From Macrocystis pyrifera (Eukaryota > Sar > Phaeophyceae > Laminariales > Laminariaceae), in the NCBI GenBank assembly GCA_031763025.1, contig JASSKH010000011.1, positions 14,706,678-14,770,677 of the forward strand: 64,000 nt of DNA, written 5' to 3'. The notes under the pieces were generated by a model, which had not been told where the DNA came from, made no database searches, and saw only the letters and a program-made list of their open reading frames with translations. The position numbers and the translations under genes are program-made. Positions 35,313 through 39,931 of this stretch are shown in pieces (the stretch's first letter is position 1; each line of letters begins with the position of its first letter).

Positions 35313-36503
35313 CATCATCACTTTTACTTTCCAGCCCACTCGTAGGAGGTTTTACCCTCGACAATCGTCTGGACAAGCCGTGGTCACAGGTGTCGTCCCT
35401 TCTCCCCCCCGGTACGTGCCTTTAATTTTTATCGCGCATAGGGTTCAGCATTCCCACTGCTCGTCGATTTTCATCGAATGTACAGCTAACTCACGCTCTC
35501 GCGCTTTCCGCTAATCAATTTTATGCAAGAAAAAGTCCCTAGGAGTATGCACTCGGTGAGACTCGAACTCACGAAATTGATCTTGATAGGCTCGCGGACC
35601 ACCTACCAAGCCACCGGGGACGCCGGTATGGCATGTGCTGAACCATTTTTTGCAACAATTATTTATTTTCCGGATTCGGGGAGAACAAATAGTAGCTAGC
35701 CAACTATTAACAACAACACAACAGACAGTTAGTGGGCGGGAAATGCAGCCAACTCACGGCCCTGCAATATTAATAGTATACGAGTACAAGTACAACAAGC
35801 ACTTGTGCTCAGCAAGGGACGCGACTCTCCAAAAATATGCGACACTTGCAACACCTGTGGTACGTACGATGTACCTGCCTGTGGTACCTGGTACCGCCTA
35901 TGCCTATGCTCAACGTTGGTACGACAGCAGTAAGCGGCAATCCTTACTCGCCAAAGTCAGTAGGAGATTCCCAACTCCTGTCGTGGTACGTACGTAGATG
36001 ATGGGAACAACCGTTTCCTGTGTGGTGTGTGTAAGCAAGCACCAGTACAATAAGCAAGTACACCGACACCAAGGGTCGCACGAGGTATATACTACGGCTA
36101 GGCGGGCGGTATGCTGAGGTGTTTATAGAAAGCCAGTGCCGAGGTAAATACCTTCGTACCAGTGATATAGGAGTCGTTTTCAAAGTACTTTCTCTCCAAA
36201 GGATGTCACCTGGGCGTCAAGCTTGCTGTTGCTTCCAGGACCAGCCCCGATGACCCTTCCAATAGAAACCGGCACAGTCGCAGCAGGCACTCTTACGTTC
36301 AAAAACACCCCCGAGGAAGCAGGACCCTCGCTCAGACCTCTACCACCCTCGTTTCCCGTCCTGGGCACGATTGCGATGACCCCGGCCACGCAGAGGGCAC
36401 ACCCCGCGAGCAGGCGAACAACTACGGAAGAGCTCCATAGATCGGTGCCTCCATCGTGTCGAGCGTGCACCCGGCCGAAGCGAGTCGACGACTCGGGGGC
36501 CAT
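7187..36503 (-). CDS. Sulfotransferase / JmjC-oxygenase fusion gene (whole gene, about 17 exons)
   Basis: Reading the minus strand from 36503 to 7187 gives a chain of short exons whose splice phases fit. Exon CDS spans are 36503-36189 (tentative), 31872-31807, 30351-30271, 28878-28687, 28094-27984, 26193-26110, 25701-25609, 25208-25041, 23368-23281, 22614-22369, 19884-19732, 16565-16511, 15138-14989, 12706-12539, 10250-10059, 7814-7711 and 7301-7187, about 790 residues. The first half has both PAPS-binding signatures of sulfotransferases (SRCGST; YRDPVPVMMS). The second half is a JmjC/cupin-8 domain with HFD and a distal His in QWFHYI. The predicted protein would transfer sulfate from PAPS and also act as an Fe(II)/2-oxoglutarate oxygenase, perhaps in the secretory pathway; substrates are unknown. 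One exon has a homopolymer frameshift. Exons from 28878 to 7187 are well supported, those upstream less so. Confidence 0.85.
7711..7814 (-). CDS. Sulfotransferase-JmjC gene, exon with the distal iron-binding His
   Basis: Acceptor CTCGGCAG, donor GTGATC, phase 0 in and phase 2 out. It encodes AGEVLYVPTQWFHYISNIG, the conserved JmjC beta-strand pair in which the His of WFHYI is the third iron ligand. Confidence 0.9.
7824..8110. repeat. Degenerate (ACGGTTACAAAA)n repeat
   Basis: Variants of CGGTTACAAAAACG and GGATACACAA repeat at 10-20 bp spacing inside the intron, starting about 10 bases upstream of the 7814 acceptor. Open frames over it on both strands are low-complexity artefacts. Confidence 0.7.
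9507..9731. repeat. 118-bp tandem duplication
   Basis: Two nearly identical units with a period of 118 bp share CAGATCCCAGCG, TCATCTAGATCATC, TCTTAATAGTAGATCG and CATCTACTGTAGATCGTC. The units are rich in GATC and CTACTGTAG words. Confidence 0.85.
10059..10250 (-). CDS. Sulfotransferase-JmjC gene, exon with the HxD iron motif
   Basis: Acceptor GAATAG and 64 codons in phase 0. It encodes AEAHFDGSRNMVAM, in which HFD supplies two iron ligands, then RRWIMAHPNQC and HSEVDWSNPDLEKFPDF, a combination typical of JmjC/cupin-8 oxygenases. The donor is non-canonical: AAG followed by GCAAGC (GC at 10058-10057). Using it joins in frame to the 7814 exon. Confidence 0.92.
10270..10500. repeat. Degenerate GCGTTAGTGTT-type repeat
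   Basis: Hexamer-like words (GCGTTAGCGTTCG, GTGTTCGTGTTAGC) are repeated irregularly just upstream of the HxD exon. Confidence 0.6.
10508..10636. repeat. (CATAG)n pentanucleotide array
   Basis: About 25 units of CATAG with CCTAG variants at its left end. A second array of the same unit is at 52449-52577. Confidence 0.95.
11302..11430. mobile_element. piggyBac-like non-autonomous element, copy 1
   Basis: Bounded by TTAACCCTTT on the left and CTACTAAAAGGGTTAA on the right, matching the ends of the element at 20419-20507. The TTAA at each end fits piggyBac target duplications. The interior is low-complexity and non-coding. Confidence 0.65.
11479..11587 (+). mobile_element. MITE-A copy 1
   Basis: A 109-bp element with terminal inverted repeats starting TATTACGG and containing CCATAGTTAATAGGACC. 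The interior includes CCTATTTTTAC and ACAATATTTGGTCC-type sequence. It is one of ten copies in the window. Confidence 0.9.
12539..12706 (-). CDS. Sulfotransferase-JmjC gene, exon with WTPP and HWYF motifs
   Basis: Acceptor TGTGGTCAG, donor GTACGATG, 56 codons, phase 0 both sides. It encodes GMNLTNWTPPTDS, YRQWLELAKTHG and GEHWYFRVGDANNK, as in the strand before the HxD motif of JmjC proteins. An alternative acceptor 15 bases inside would remove five residues. Confidence 0.85.
12741..12900. repeat. (AAGGC)32 pentanucleotide array
   Basis: Thirty-two perfect units, then imperfect copies to about 13029. On the coding strand it reads as a pyrimidine-rich (GCCTT)n ending about 35 bases before the 12706 acceptor. 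Long open frames over it are artefacts. Confidence 0.97.
14826..14900 (-). pseudogene. Partial duplicate of the adjacent 14989-15138 exon
   Basis: The plus-strand words GTTCAAGTACATGAAAAGG, ACTGAG, ATGCTCGGCGGAGTA and GTGTCAC align in order with GTTAAAGTACATGAAATGG, ACCGAG, GTGCTCCGTCGCGTA and GTGTCAC of the real exon. About 14 extra bases interrupt the copy, which has no intact frame. It is a decayed fragment of the exon, about 170 bp downstream in the following intron. Confidence 0.6.
14898..14950. repeat. CAC triplet run
   Basis: A CAC/CCA run lies about 40 bases into the intron, after the 14989 donor; the transcript would read GGU repeats. Confidence 0.9.
14989..15138 (-). CDS. Sulfotransferase-JmjC gene, exon starting the PFILYNVP core
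   Basis: Acceptor ATCGTCCAG, donor GTGAGCG, exactly 50 codons in phase 0. It encodes PFILYNVPSVDATAGRW, SYMEKILGRD and DNHFMYFNHKM, typical of the JmjC/cupin-8 core upstream of the iron site. Confidence 0.9.
15765..16010. repeat. Degenerate TACCGT hexamer repeat, block 1
   Basis: Words such as ACCGTCACCGTCACCGT and CCGTTACCATTACC recur throughout. Block 2 is at 16243-16490. Confidence 0.75.
16243..16490. repeat. Degenerate TACCGT hexamer repeat, block 2
   Basis: Same unit as block 1, with a 51-bp sub-repeat (CATGTTTTTGTTACCGCTAA) duplicated at about 16409 and 16450. It ends just below the donor of the 16511-16565 exon, on the intron side. Confidence 0.8.
16511..16565 (-). CDS. Sulfotransferase-JmjC gene, 55-nt micro-exon
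   Basis: Acceptor TTCGTACAG, donor GTGATGG. One base completes an Arg codon from the previous exon, then 18 codons encode FDYQRELSKAQRYSAAEK, and phase 0 joins PFILYN. The FDY motif is where JmjC/cupin-8 proteins need it, and both phases fit only this exon. Confidence 0.88.
17819..18265. repeat. Pair of direct repeats flanking about 290 bp
   Basis: Segments 17819-17900 and 18187-18265 share TAGACTAAAAATGTTACGTA, ACAAACGCTACATGA and AAACTCGATTTCCACCACA. The intervening DNA has a tRNA B-box-like sequence (GGTTCGATTCT, minus strand, near 18130). It could be a remnant of an LTR-type or composite element; no coding sequence is present. Confidence 0.6.
19643..19674. repeat. Interstitial telomere-like repeat
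   Basis: GGGCTAGGGCTAGGG grades into GGGTTAGGGTTA. Similar short runs occur near 24673, 46892, 52372, 53230 and 57262. Confidence 0.85.
19732..19884 (-). CDS. Sulfotransferase-JmjC gene, linker/N-terminal JmjC exon
   Basis: Acceptor GTTTTGCAG, donor GTACTG, 50 codons plus split codons. It encodes PWKSMPFEEFDCPDTPP, NYPKGYPAMDVINHWNP and THYLSTC. The W..DD..P spacing is the usual start of the C-terminal oxygenase domain. Phase 2 out matches the single base at the start of the micro-exon at 16565. Confidence 0.88.
20037..20520 (+). repeat. Repeat D, longest copy, split by a piggyBac-like element
   Basis: Collinear with 60405-60800 through CATGCATGGCCGTAG, TCGGGCGAGTCGCATGA, GTAACTGCCTCGTGGG and CAGCCGTGGT. 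Relative to that copy it contains the 20419-20507 hairpin and a short ATTAATACCC change near 20349. Confidence 0.85.
20419..20507. mobile_element. piggyBac-like hairpin MITE, copy 2
   Basis: An 89-bp near-perfect hairpin between TTAA (20415-20418) and TTAG (20508-20511). The arms read CCCTTTTAGTACAGCAGTCC and, inverted, CCTTTAGTACCGCAGTCC. The unfilled site is visible in the sister repeat near 60775, so this is a true insertion. Confidence 0.8.
20690..20835 (+). repeat. Repeat D, partial copy
   Basis: Carries CATGCATGGCCGTAGTTG, TCGCATCCCTACAATGCC and TTTTCACCAACCAGGCA, then stops. Confidence 0.85.
20862..20938 (+). repeat. Repeat C, solitary end copy
   Basis: Contains TTTATAAATTTTGAAATACG, TCAGCTGTGAGTTCGACTG and TTGATACTCAACTTTGCA in the same order as the foldback ends at 34445 and 34860. 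Confidence 0.85.
21168..22012. mobile_element. Large foldback element with arms of about 310 bp
   Basis: The left arm (about 21168-21480) and right arm (about 21686-22012) are inverted copies. Matching blocks are AACCACCTCTGCCCTC, CTTTCCCATTGAT, TGCCCTCCTTCGAGGC, TGTGGTTCCAGGCGCTTGA and AGGAGGGACACAAGA. About 200 bp of spacer separates them. The right arm has an extra CTATTAATAG at about 21880-21889 absent from the left arm. No coding region is seen. Confidence 0.75.
22083..22330. repeat. CAC/ACC-rich low-complexity tract
   Basis: Irregular ACC/CAC triplets on the plus strand. The donor at 22368 lies just above it, so the transcript reads GGU-rich immediately after the exon. Confidence 0.8.
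22369..22614 (-). CDS. Sulfotransferase-JmjC gene, linker exon with homopolymer frameshift
   Basis: Acceptor TTTCCGCAG, donor GTGACTC. The first part reads VEEAAKNILSPFYDRL, then SLPAGAIPRAFAPSFQQG and a Gln run. The second part reads DEEFWATPEHLRGLD and VVDPLAPPYMAS in another frame. They meet at a run of exactly 12 C on the plus strand (22469-22480). A run of 10 or 13 would restore one frame and also give the phase needed by the next exon. Either a miscalled homopolymer or a true slip mutation is possible; a tiny intron is unlikely. Confidence 0.82.
22635..22935. repeat. GTTGAAAGG minisatellite
   Basis: Units of about 15 bp such as GGTTGAAAGGTGGA and AGTCGAAGGGCG fill the intron immediately upstream of the 22614 acceptor. 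On the coding strand the array is pyrimidine-rich (CCTTTCAACC). Confidence 0.85.
23281..23368 (-). CDS. Sulfotransferase-JmjC gene, sulfotransferase C-terminal exon
   Basis: Acceptor GCGTCCGCAG, donor GTGAGTTTG, 29 codons plus one base. It encodes ISGWYAKSRGVVHGFLSDT and KAKEHYASPA. Phase 1 out joins TG of the next exon to form Val. Confidence 0.88.
24008..24152. repeat. (GGCA)n tetranucleotide array
   Basis: About 35 GGCA units with scattered GGCC variants, in the intron between the 25041 and 23368 exons. Confidence 0.95.
24804..24913 (+). mobile_element. MITE-A copy 2
   Basis: Complete copy with ends TATTACGGGGGTCCATAG and TATGGTCCTCCGTAATA. Confidence 0.93.
25041..25208 (-). CDS. Sulfotransferase-JmjC gene, DYDTLP exon
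   Basis: Acceptor ATATTTCCAG, donor GTGCATTG, 56 codons, phase 0. It encodes LVQSGLASIDESATEVG, VDYDTLPTAILPVMSELF and APLTQDEETYALE. The DY.xLP segment followed by a short helix is common in the C-terminal part of this sulfotransferase family. Confidence 0.9.
25249..25350. repeat. (GCAGCAGTA)n repeat
   Basis: A nine-base unit (GCAGCAGTA) repeated about ten times, ending about 40 bases before the 25208 acceptor; pyrimidine-rich on the coding strand. Confidence 0.95.
25609..25701 (-). CDS. Sulfotransferase-JmjC gene, exon after the 3'-phosphate loop
   Basis: Thirty-one codons in phase 0, with donor GTAAGCTG. It encodes APPRATAALLGLTQEQAKHA and SYERYCAAHL. An acceptor eight bases upstream (CCTTCGCAG) is stronger, but only AGCAAG at 25702-25703 keeps the phase. 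Confidence 0.82.
25755..25935. repeat. Purine-rich GGGA/GGCA tract
   Basis: About 180 bp almost all G and A on the plus strand, with G runs up to 11. The coding strand reads as a very long pyrimidine tract upstream of the 25701 acceptor. Confidence 0.9.
26110..26193 (-). CDS. Sulfotransferase-JmjC gene, 3'-phosphate-binding (3'PB) exon
   Basis: Acceptor GTCTGACAG, donor GTATGTATG, 28 codons, phase 0. It encodes FPNTPWIFVYRDPVPVMMS. In sulfotransferases the Arg of YRDP and the Ser eight residues later bind the 3'-phosphate of PAPS; both are present. Confidence 0.95.
26560..26705. repeat. CAC/ACC-rich low-complexity tract
   Basis: Irregular ACC triplets, followed by GAGAGG and GGAA runs to about 26770. 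Confidence 0.8.
27236..27440 (+). repeat. Repeat D, copy in intron
   Basis: Contains CATGCATGGCCGTAGTCG, GTCGGGTTTTCAC and GTGAGCTGCATCCTA. It is preceded by a short G run, as are most copies. Confidence 0.88.
27984..28094 (-). CDS. Sulfotransferase-JmjC gene, exon between the two PAPS loops
   Basis: Acceptor GCGACAACAG, donor GTGAGCAG, 37 codons, phase 0 both sides. It encodes LRTVIRAMGKSDFHRHMFFK and SSQTVSISTYRK, which fills the gap expected between SRCGST and FPNTPWIFVYRDP. Confidence 0.92.
28105..28330. repeat. Degenerate GCGTTTCTA minisatellite
   Basis: Variants of GGCGTTTCTA and CTAAGCATTCAC at roughly 15-30 bp spacing, directly upstream of the 28094 acceptor. Confidence 0.65.
28687..28878 (-). 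CDS. Sulfotransferase-JmjC gene, 5'-phosphosulfate-binding (5'PSB) exon
   Basis: Acceptor TTATCTCGCAG, donor GTGAGTCGG, exactly 64 codons, phase 0. It encodes GFVFHMSRCGSTLTANLMG, the PAPS 5'-phosphosulfate loop, then NLVYSESKPPSSLMYLCD. The Arg-Cys-Gly-Ser-Thr loop and the following YSE motif place it in the P-loop sulfotransferase superfamily. Confidence 0.95.
30271..30351 (-). CDS. Sulfotransferase-JmjC gene, probable upstream exon
   Basis: A strong acceptor (TTTTTTTTGCAG) starts the exon. Read in phase 0 it gives SSCLPGTSHGATAAGKYS followed by IDHVYNCTY. Three overlapping GTACGT/GTGACG donors are possible; the one used here keeps phase 0 with the 28878 exon. I do not recognise this segment, and exact ends are uncertain. 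Confidence 0.5.
31040..31084. repeat. (GCA)15 microsatellite
   Basis: Fifteen AGC/GCA triplets in an intron of the sulfotransferase-JmjC gene. The plus-strand poly-Ala frame is an artefact. Confidence 0.97.
31273..31612 (+). mobile_element. tRNA-derived SINE, copy 1 (plus strand)
   Basis: Begins CGGCGTCCCCCGGTGGCT and shares ATTGATTAGCGGAAAGCG, ATTCGATGAAA, CTTGTGACCA, ACCTCCTACGAGT and GGCTGGAAAGTA with the minus-strand copy at 35277-35625. It ends in a run of about 20 A. Two CTATT...AATAG insertions (about 31295-31311 and 31410-31429) interrupt it relative to that copy, and its B box is lost. Confidence 0.82.
31807..31872 (-). CDS. Sulfotransferase-JmjC gene, upstream 66-nt exon
   Basis: Acceptor GCTGTGACAG, donor GTGAGGAC, 22 codons, phase 0. 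It encodes VFMCTLDRDTYFHQPYKY then PMFK. Composition and splice sites look real, but the segment matches no motif I can name. Confidence 0.7.
32503..33732. mobile_element. hAT-like non-autonomous element with 8-bp target duplication
   Basis: TAGAGGTGTACCCC at 32519-32532 is matched, inverted, by GGGGTACACCTCTA at 33711-33724. GTGCATAC occurs at 32503-32510 and again at 33725-33732, the 8-bp duplication expected of hAT. Subterminal regions repeat ACCCGGGTACTCG and CGGGTTCGAG, as many hAT elements do. Eight extra bases (TACAGCAG) separate the left duplication from the terminus. There is no transposase; MITE-A copy 3 sits inside. Confidence 0.8.
32719..32826 (+). mobile_element. MITE-A copy 3, nested in the hAT-like element
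   Basis: Complete copy, left end TAATACGGGGGTCCATAG, right end ATGGTCCTCCGTAATA. Confidence 0.92.
34445..34942. mobile_element. Repeat C foldback element with MITE-A inside
   Basis: Two copies of repeat C face each other: 34445-34530 (plus) and about 34858-34942 (minus). Each carries ATACGTCAGCTGTGA, TTCGACTGA and CTTTGCAAGCTGC. About 330 bp lie between them, including MITE-A copy 4. Solitary ends occur elsewhere, so repeat C is probably the terminus of a non-autonomous transposon. Confidence 0.72.
34556..34664 (-). mobile_element. MITE-A copy 4, reversed
   Basis: Complete copy in opposite orientation: left half has GGGACCAAATTTTGTCAG, right half has CCTATTAACTATGGACCC. Confidence 0.93.
34985..35077. 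repeat. 46-bp tandem duplication
   Basis: CGAGAGACATACGGTGGCGC and AAGGGGTAACCTAACC occur twice in immediate succession with no differences that I can see. Confidence 0.95.
35222..35275 (+). repeat. Repeat C fragment abutting the SINE tail
   Basis: Carries TTTTGAAATACGTCAGCTG and TTCGACTGATTAAAT, then stops at the poly(T) of the minus-strand SINE. The SINE may have inserted into a repeat C copy. Confidence 0.8.
35277..35625 (-). mobile_element. tRNA-derived SINE, copy 2 (minus strand, most complete)
   Basis: On the minus strand it starts with a tRNA-like head (about 35625-35544) holding an A box TGGCTTGGTAGG and a B box AGTTCGAGTC within a 5-bp T-stem, GTGAG/CTCAC. A body of about 220 bp follows, then a 36-base poly(A), seen as poly(T) at 35277-35312. 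Acceptor-stem pairing is degenerate, so this is a SINE head and not a working tRNA gene. Confidence 0.85.
36189..36503 (-). CDS. Probable first exon: N-terminal membrane anchor of the sulfotransferase-JmjC protein
   Basis: The ATG at 36503 has a favourable context (GGGAAACATGG). It opens 105 codons up to a GTACTT donor. The product has a basic N-terminus, then a hydrophobic segment at about residues 22-46 (SVVVRLLAGCALCVAGVIAI), then a Gly/Ser/Ala-rich stem. This is the layout of a type II anchored Golgi enzyme. Linking it to the downstream exons is inference from strand, position and phase; it could be a separate gene. Confidence 0.5.
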
Positions 36504-36987
36504 GTTTCCCGGCGTCCGGGCGACGACTGACGCTCGCTTAATGGTTAGCAAGACGTCACTTAACCAGGGAAGAGGAAATTGGTGATATCGTGTTAGCGTT
36601 TTAGCTCAGCGATAGCTGGCTGGCCGCAAAAGCACGCCGACAGCAGTCGGATGAATTGCGAGGGGGAGCAGGAGATGAAAGATGATGAAAGATGAACAGG
36701 GGGTGTTCCAGTGTCTGTAAACGGGATGTTGTTTACGGGAAAACTATTTTTAAAACCCCGGGCGGGGGGATTGAAGTTGTTACTGGCGTACGAGGTACGT
36801 CGATGATCTACAGGAAGAGGGAACATCAGTGTGAGGCCGTGGGATCGGCAAAGAAAAAGTCGAGGTCAATACCTTATCTCGCTGCTGATGATGCATCTCG
36901 TGTGCAGTGCATCTCGCAGTCCCATGTTGTGTGCCTCGCTGACAGATCTGACCAAACCGTTCTTCTACTCGTCGACATCCAGCAAGC

Positions 36988-37065
36988 CGAGTGTCCGTGC
37001 TGATTCTTCACCCTAGAAAGATACGAGCTCTGTGGTCACAGACTACGACACAGAGATAACACACC
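36988..37065 (+). repeat. Dispersed repeat pair, copy 1
   Basis: TCCGTGCTGATTCTTCA, ATACGAG and CTGTGGTCACA recur in order at 41472-41550. The pair brackets the satellite-LINE block. Confidence 0.8.
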
Positions 37066-37240
37066 GTAATGCATTAATAGCCTACGCAATACCATCCCTT
37101 CGCACTAGGTGCGGCCGACACAACATACATACATACGCCAGCAAGAACCAAAATGCACCATAAAGAAAGAGAAGCAACGAAGAAACCAAACCGAAAAAGA
37201 AAAAGAAAAGGAGAGGAATTCCACACTCTGGACAATGGAC

Positions 37241-37745
37241 ACAACAATAGTCTATTGCATTGCTTCGACAATAGACGAGGGGGGTAATCTATCGATGTAT
37301 GTTGTCTGCGACAATAGATTGTGGAATGTATCTATCGATAGATGTTGTTGGCGACAATAGACTCGTGATATTGTCGATCGATAGACGTTGTCCAACACAA
37401 TAGATGGTGAACTTCGTCCATCGATGGCCATTGCAGGCCACAATAGAATGTGCGAGATGTCGATCGATGGCCATTGCCGGCCACGATAGATTGTACGAGA
37501 TGTCTATCGATAGACATTGGTGACCACAATAGATTGTGCGAGAGGTCTATCGATGGCCATTGCGGGCCACAATAGATTATGCGAGAGGTCTATCGACGGC
37601 CATTGTCGACCACAATCGATTGTGCGATATGTCTATCGATGGCCGTTGCCGGCCACAATAGATTGTACGAGATGTCTACCGATGGCCATTGCCGACCATA
37701 ATAGATTGTACAAGCTATCCATCGATACCCATCTCGAGGATATTT
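37241..37745. repeat. 43-bp satellite, array A
   Basis: Units of about 43 bp contain CCACAATAGATTGTGCGAG, GGTCTATCGATGG and CCATTG. Each has two palindromic modules: TCTATCGATAGA-type and a GGCC-centred CAATGGCC. About eleven units. Confidence 0.92.
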
Positions 37746-38004
37746 TGCACTGATCCCACGATATACGAGGTATGTCATGTTCTGTATGTATGTGGTAATT
37801 TGAACCGACGTCGCCGTGTTGTGGACACCATACGCTCTCACACTCACTTGAAGAATACATTAAAAATAGATGTATCCATTAATTGAAACTCGCGCACCAA
37901 GATATCGGTAACTGTCATCAACTTGTGTGCGCTCTTAGTTTCGGAAATTGACTCGATTTACTAATAAGTCAGCTTAATATTTTTCGGGGCCCGGCCAACA
38001 ATCT

Positions 38005-38600
38005 GTTGTGGGTGGCGATGGCGATTGTTGGACACAATCGTGTACCTATGGTTGGCGGCAATAGAAGCTTCGGCGGTCGTCAAGAATGGCCATCGACATA
38101 CATCATATTCCACGGTATACAAAATGTGTAGGTAGTAGTCTATTACGAAAACACGCCCGACAGTCTATTGTGGGTGACGATGGCTATTGATGGATAGATG
38201 GAGCAATTGCGTGTATATTGTTGGCGGCAATAGTCATCGATAGGCAAACGTTTTGGTCTGTTCGAACAATATCTATCACGGTTGCTTCCCCAACATGTAT
38301 TGTTCAGGACAATGGCCATCTATGGACAACCTTGTGACTCCATTGTTAGGGCAAAGGCATATTGTCTCCATTGCCGAAAATGTATTGTTCCCTGACATAT
38401 CTATCGATAGACAGCGTTGCCAGTCTATTGTCGTTAACAACATCTATCGATAGACAGCGTTGCCAGTCCATTGTGGTTGGCAGTGTCTATCGATGGAGAG
38501 TGTTGCCGGTCTATTGTGGTTCACAATGTCTATCGTTAGCCAGCGTTGCCAGTCTAATGTCGTTAACAATATCCATTGACACACGCATTTTCGGGGCTAC
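38005..38600. repeat. 43-bp satellite, array B (diverged)
   Basis: More degenerate units, with TCTATTGTGG, TCTATCGATAGACAGCG and TTGCCAGTCTATTGTCG. Confidence 0.8.
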
Positions 38601-38974
38601 CGTAGTGGCAATTTTCTATTTCCTTTCTATTGTCCAGGGTATATGCACATCTTACCTCATCTATCTTATCCGTACAGAGTGTAACCGGTTTGGAATCACT
38701 ATTAATAACACAGTACTAACCACAACAACACAGCCGACAATGCAACACACTTAACCCCCATGATGCCCACTGCCTTGTTGACACACACAACGTTGCAGCC
38801 CTCCTTCACGCTATGCCATGCACCGACAATGCTGCTCATCACGACACACCATGCACTCATTACGAGTACATACCGGTGGTGATCACAAGATGAAAATATG
38901 ACGTTGCTGCGGAACAAAATATTGCGTTGCTTAGTAAATCAGAGTGCATTGTAGGTGTGGAAACAGGCTGGTGA

Positions 38975-39440
38975 TGGTGTCCATCGATAGACATTGTCCA
39001 CCACAATCGATTCTCAACGGTCTCCATCGATAGCAATTGCCGGCCACAATAGATTAGAAACGTATCTATCGATAGCCATTGCTGGCCACAATAGATTCAT
39101 AAACATATATATCGATGGCCATTACCGGTCACAATAGATCAAGAAATGCATCTATCGATAGCCATTGCCGGCCACAATAGATCAAGAAATGCGTTCATCG
39201 ATAGCCACTGTGGACCGCAGTAGATTCTGCACGCTAACCGTCGATAGCCATTGTCGGTGACAACAGCTTTCAACCCAGGTACTTCAGCACACTCCTGCCT
39301 GAACAATATGTAGGGGACGAAACCTATCGATAGGCATTACCGACGACAATGGATCCAGGAACGTGCCAATCGACAGCCTTTGCCGACGACAATAGACCCG
39401 TCCATTGCACCAAATTATATTACTGTTGCCGGGGCCATTG
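38975..39440. repeat. 43-bp satellite, array C
   Basis: Units with ATCGATAGCCATTGCCGG and CCACAATAGATCAAGAAATG. The spacing of about 60 bp differs from array A, although the modules are the same. Confidence 0.85.
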
Positions 39441-39931
39441 TCTATTGTCCAGGGTGTGGAAGAATCCCAAATAAATAAATAAAATGGGAAGCCAAAGCTC
39501 AGACACATACTTACTCCGAGCATGAGCCAAACGGGACGTGCAAGGGGGAAGAAACGAGAAGGAAAGAGGAGACTATGCATCCCGGTGAACACTTAACTAA
39601 GTAAAAAGAGAAATATTGAGTGGGCCAAAATACGCTCGTCACCCACCCACTATGTAGTACTTCTTTCATAAGGATAAGAAGGGGAAAATATAGGAAAAAG
39701 TTCAGTCGTGGAAAAAAAATCAAAGCACCAAGCCAATACATACCGAACGGCCGCAGCAGTTGGCGGTACGTGTAGCAAAGAAAAGTCCAGCCTATTAGTC
39801 GGCCTGGTACATTTGCTACCCTATCTGCGGTCTCTCTGCTACTCTCTTCTACCGCGGTTTCCCTTCTACTCCTCCTGTTCCCCCCCCTGCCCCCATACAC
39901 TTGTACGGTGTTCCTTCTGCCTCTCCTGCTG

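Noticed and set aside
35544..35625. A functional tRNA gene
   Set aside because: The T-arm is good, but the acceptor stem has mismatches and the segment continues into a SINE body with a poly(A) tail.
37241..37745. CRISPR-like array
   Set aside because: Units are adjacent without unique spacers and the context is clearly eukaryotic; it is a satellite.
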